Source: UBA987 sp047620825 (GTDB taxonomy: Bacteria > Bacteroidota > Bacteroidia > NS11-12g > UBA9320). From it: 12,765 bases of DNA. Under the pieces are notes generated by a model that worked only from the letters and a program-made list of their open reading frames with translations, searched no databases and was not told where the DNA came from. The stretch lies in assembly GCA_047620825.1 (NCBI GenBank), contig JBLHOC010000086.1, forward strand, positions 1 through 12,765, written 5' to 3'. Within the stretch, counting starts at the first letter, position 1; every line of letters begins with the position of its first letter. Both the position numbers and the translations under genes were made by a program. Shown one piece after another: positions 11,486 through 12,765 of the stretch.

Positions 11486-12765
11486 ATGATTAAATCTAAG
11501 TTAAGCCTTGTCGCATTTCTAATGACGTTTATAGGCGGTGCCATGTTAAGTTCTTGTGGTGGTGACGACAAACCTGAACCCCCTCCCACTCAATGTGAAA
11601 CAACGTTTGTTGAGTCTACCGTAGAAGATGGTGACGGCAATGTAATTGAAAACATTACAACTATCACAGATGGTTGTGGTCAGGGTACTGGAACCATGAC
11701 ATTCACAAAAGACAGAACATGGGTTCTGAATGGTTTGGTCTTTGTGAATTCAGGACAAACCTTATCCATTGAGCCAGGAACATTGATTAAAGGAAAATCA
11801 GGTCAAGGTGACAACGCTTCTGCTTTAATTGTAGCACGAGGTGGTGTGATCATGGCAGAAGGAACAGCAACTGATCCAATCGTTATGACAAGTGAGACAG
11901 ATGGTGGCCAATTGCCAGCAACTGCTCGTGGATTATGGGGTGGTTTAATGGTGCTTGGTAGCGCAGAGCTCAACAGTTCTCCAGGTGAATCAGCAATAGA
12001 AGGAATTCCAACCTCAGAAGTGAGAGGTTTATATGGTGGTTCTGATAACAGTGATAACTCTGGTAAACTAGCTTATATCTCCATACGACATGGTGGTACT
12101 GACATTGGTGCTGGTAACGAAATTAACGGCCTAACGTTAGGTGGCGTTGGTTCAGGGACAAGCATCCACCACATTGAAATCGTAGCAAACAACGATGATG
12201 GTGTCGAGTTTTTCGGTGGAACAGTAAACGTCAGCCATATCTGTATCTCTTATTGTGGCGACGATAATGTTGACTACGACGAAGGATGGAGAGGGAAAGC
12301 ACAATTTATATATGTAAACCAAGATCCAGCAGCAGGGGATAGAGGTGGAGAACATGATGGCGGTACTGATCCAGAAGATGCTCAACCATACGCAACACCA
12401 ATGTTCTATAACTGTACTTACATGGGTAACGGTGGCAAAAGAGCCTTAACATTCAGAGATAATGCTGGTGGTGAATACCACAACTCAATTTTTTACAATT
12501 GGGACAAAGGCGTAGATATCGAAGATTTACCTGGAGACGGAGAGGATTCGAAGAAAAGATTTGACGCAGGTCACTTAAAAGTAGTAGACAATATCTTTTA
12601 TATGGTCGCTGGCGGTGATGCAGATAAGTTGATTTTATCAGCAAGTCCAGATGCTGCACTCAATGGCGTTAATCTAAGTGGAACCGCAAATGCATCAGGT
12701 AATCGTGTTGAAGATCCAGGATTGACAGGTGGTGTACCTACCAATGATGTTTCTGCAAGTGGTTT
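11486..12765 (+). CDS. Parallel beta-helix surface lipoprotein, 5' part only
   Basis: The frame stays open from 11486 to the window edge (426 codons, no stop). It begins with a lipoprotein signal ending GAMLSSC (C24), followed by GGDDKPEPPP, whose acidic residues suit a surface-export signal. The body is a repetitive parallel beta-helix: WVLNGLVFVNSGQTLSIEPG, then LIVARGGVIMAEGTATDPI, GLWGGLMVLGSAELN, YISIRHGGTDIG, HHIEIVANNDDGVEFFGGTV, CGDDNVDYDEGWRG and GDRGGEHDGGTDPE. It belongs to a large family of Bacteroidota secreted proteins of unknown function that are often annotated only as hypothetical lipoproteins. The Asp/Glu-rich turns could bind calcium. Binding or cleaving a polysaccharide is a possibility, but no catalytic site can be named. 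An in-frame ATG at 11450 would add 12 residues ahead of the signal, so 11486, with an A-rich stretch before it, is preferred. The C-terminus, where a secretion signal might lie, is outside the window. Confidence 0.88.
   Translation, partial: MIKSKLSLVAFLMTFIGGAMLSSCGGDDKPEPPPTQCETTFVESTVEDGDGNVIENITTITDGCGQGTGTMTFTKDRTWVLNGLVFVNSGQTLSIEPGTLIKGKSGQGDNASALIVARGGVIMAEGTATDPIVMTSETDGGQLPATARGLWGGLMVLGSAELNSSPGESAIEGIPTSEVRGLYGGSDNSDNSGKLAYISIRHGGTDIGAGNEINGLTLGGVGSGTSIHHIEIVANNDDGVEFFGGTVNVSHICISYCGDDNVDYDEGWRGKAQFIYVNQDPAAGDRGGEHDGGTDPEDAQPYATPMFYNCTYMGNGGKRALTFRDNAGGEYHNSIFYNWDKGVDIEDLPGDGEDSKKRFDAGHLKVVDNIFYMVAGGDADKLILSASPDAALNGVNLSGTANASGNRVEDPGLTGGVPTNDVSASG

Overview
The window looks like an ordinary stretch of a Bacteroidota chromosome, most likely a marine or free-living flavobacterium-like organism. 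The evidence is as follows. Four proteins carry lipoprotein signal peptides, two of them with acidic residues just after the lipid-bearing cysteine. There are A-rich tracts rather than Shine-Dalgarno motifs before start codons, and a TAnnTTTG-type -7 promoter element before hmgA. The order thrS-infC-rpmI-rplT follows a TPR lipoprotein gene, and the last gene is a beta-helix lipoprotein of a kind I know mainly from this phylum. No species can be named from the sequence.

Layout. Bases 1-308 are mostly non-coding, with an uncertain gene end at the left edge, a long hairpin and a 15-bp palindrome. Then come two plus-strand genes joined by a TAATG overlap: an AT-rich membrane-anchored enzyme of the alkaline phosphatase/sulfatase fold (309-1928) and an EamA/DMT transporter (1928-2776). 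The transporter overlaps tail-to-tail with a minus-strand pair: a secreted beta-strand-rich protein (3790-4377) followed by an S33-type alpha/beta hydrolase lipoprotein (2769-3797).

Upstream of that pair on the minus strand is the housekeeping translation cluster, read from right to left: TPR lipoprotein (7587-8603), thrS (5604-7535), infC (5058-5597), rpmI (4847-5047) and rplT (4437-4781). It is closed by a strong intrinsic terminator at 4382-4415. That terminator ends only four bases before the start codon of the next minus-strand gene, so it sits in the leader of the secreted protein/hydrolase pair. Both thrS and infC lack any usable ATG and must start at TTG.

Divergent from the TPR gene is hmgA (8657-9814), the homogentisate 1,2-dioxygenase of tyrosine and phenylalanine catabolism, with no other gene of the pathway nearby. 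Between hmgA and the convergent dienelactone-hydrolase-like lipoprotein gene (10046-10825) lie 231 bases packed with three kinds of short repeat, two of them with an 8-base period. Next is a small unrecognised membrane protein (10862-11341, GTG start). The right edge holds the first 426 codons of a parallel beta-helix lipoprotein (11486 onward), which runs off the window; 11342-11485 between them shows no gene or clear promoter.

I see no defence system, CRISPR array, transposase, prophage gene or RNA gene. The points that deserve a second look are the terminator in the leader of the secreted protein/hydrolase pair, the TTG starts, the repeat-packed intergenic region and the compositional break at about 1928.
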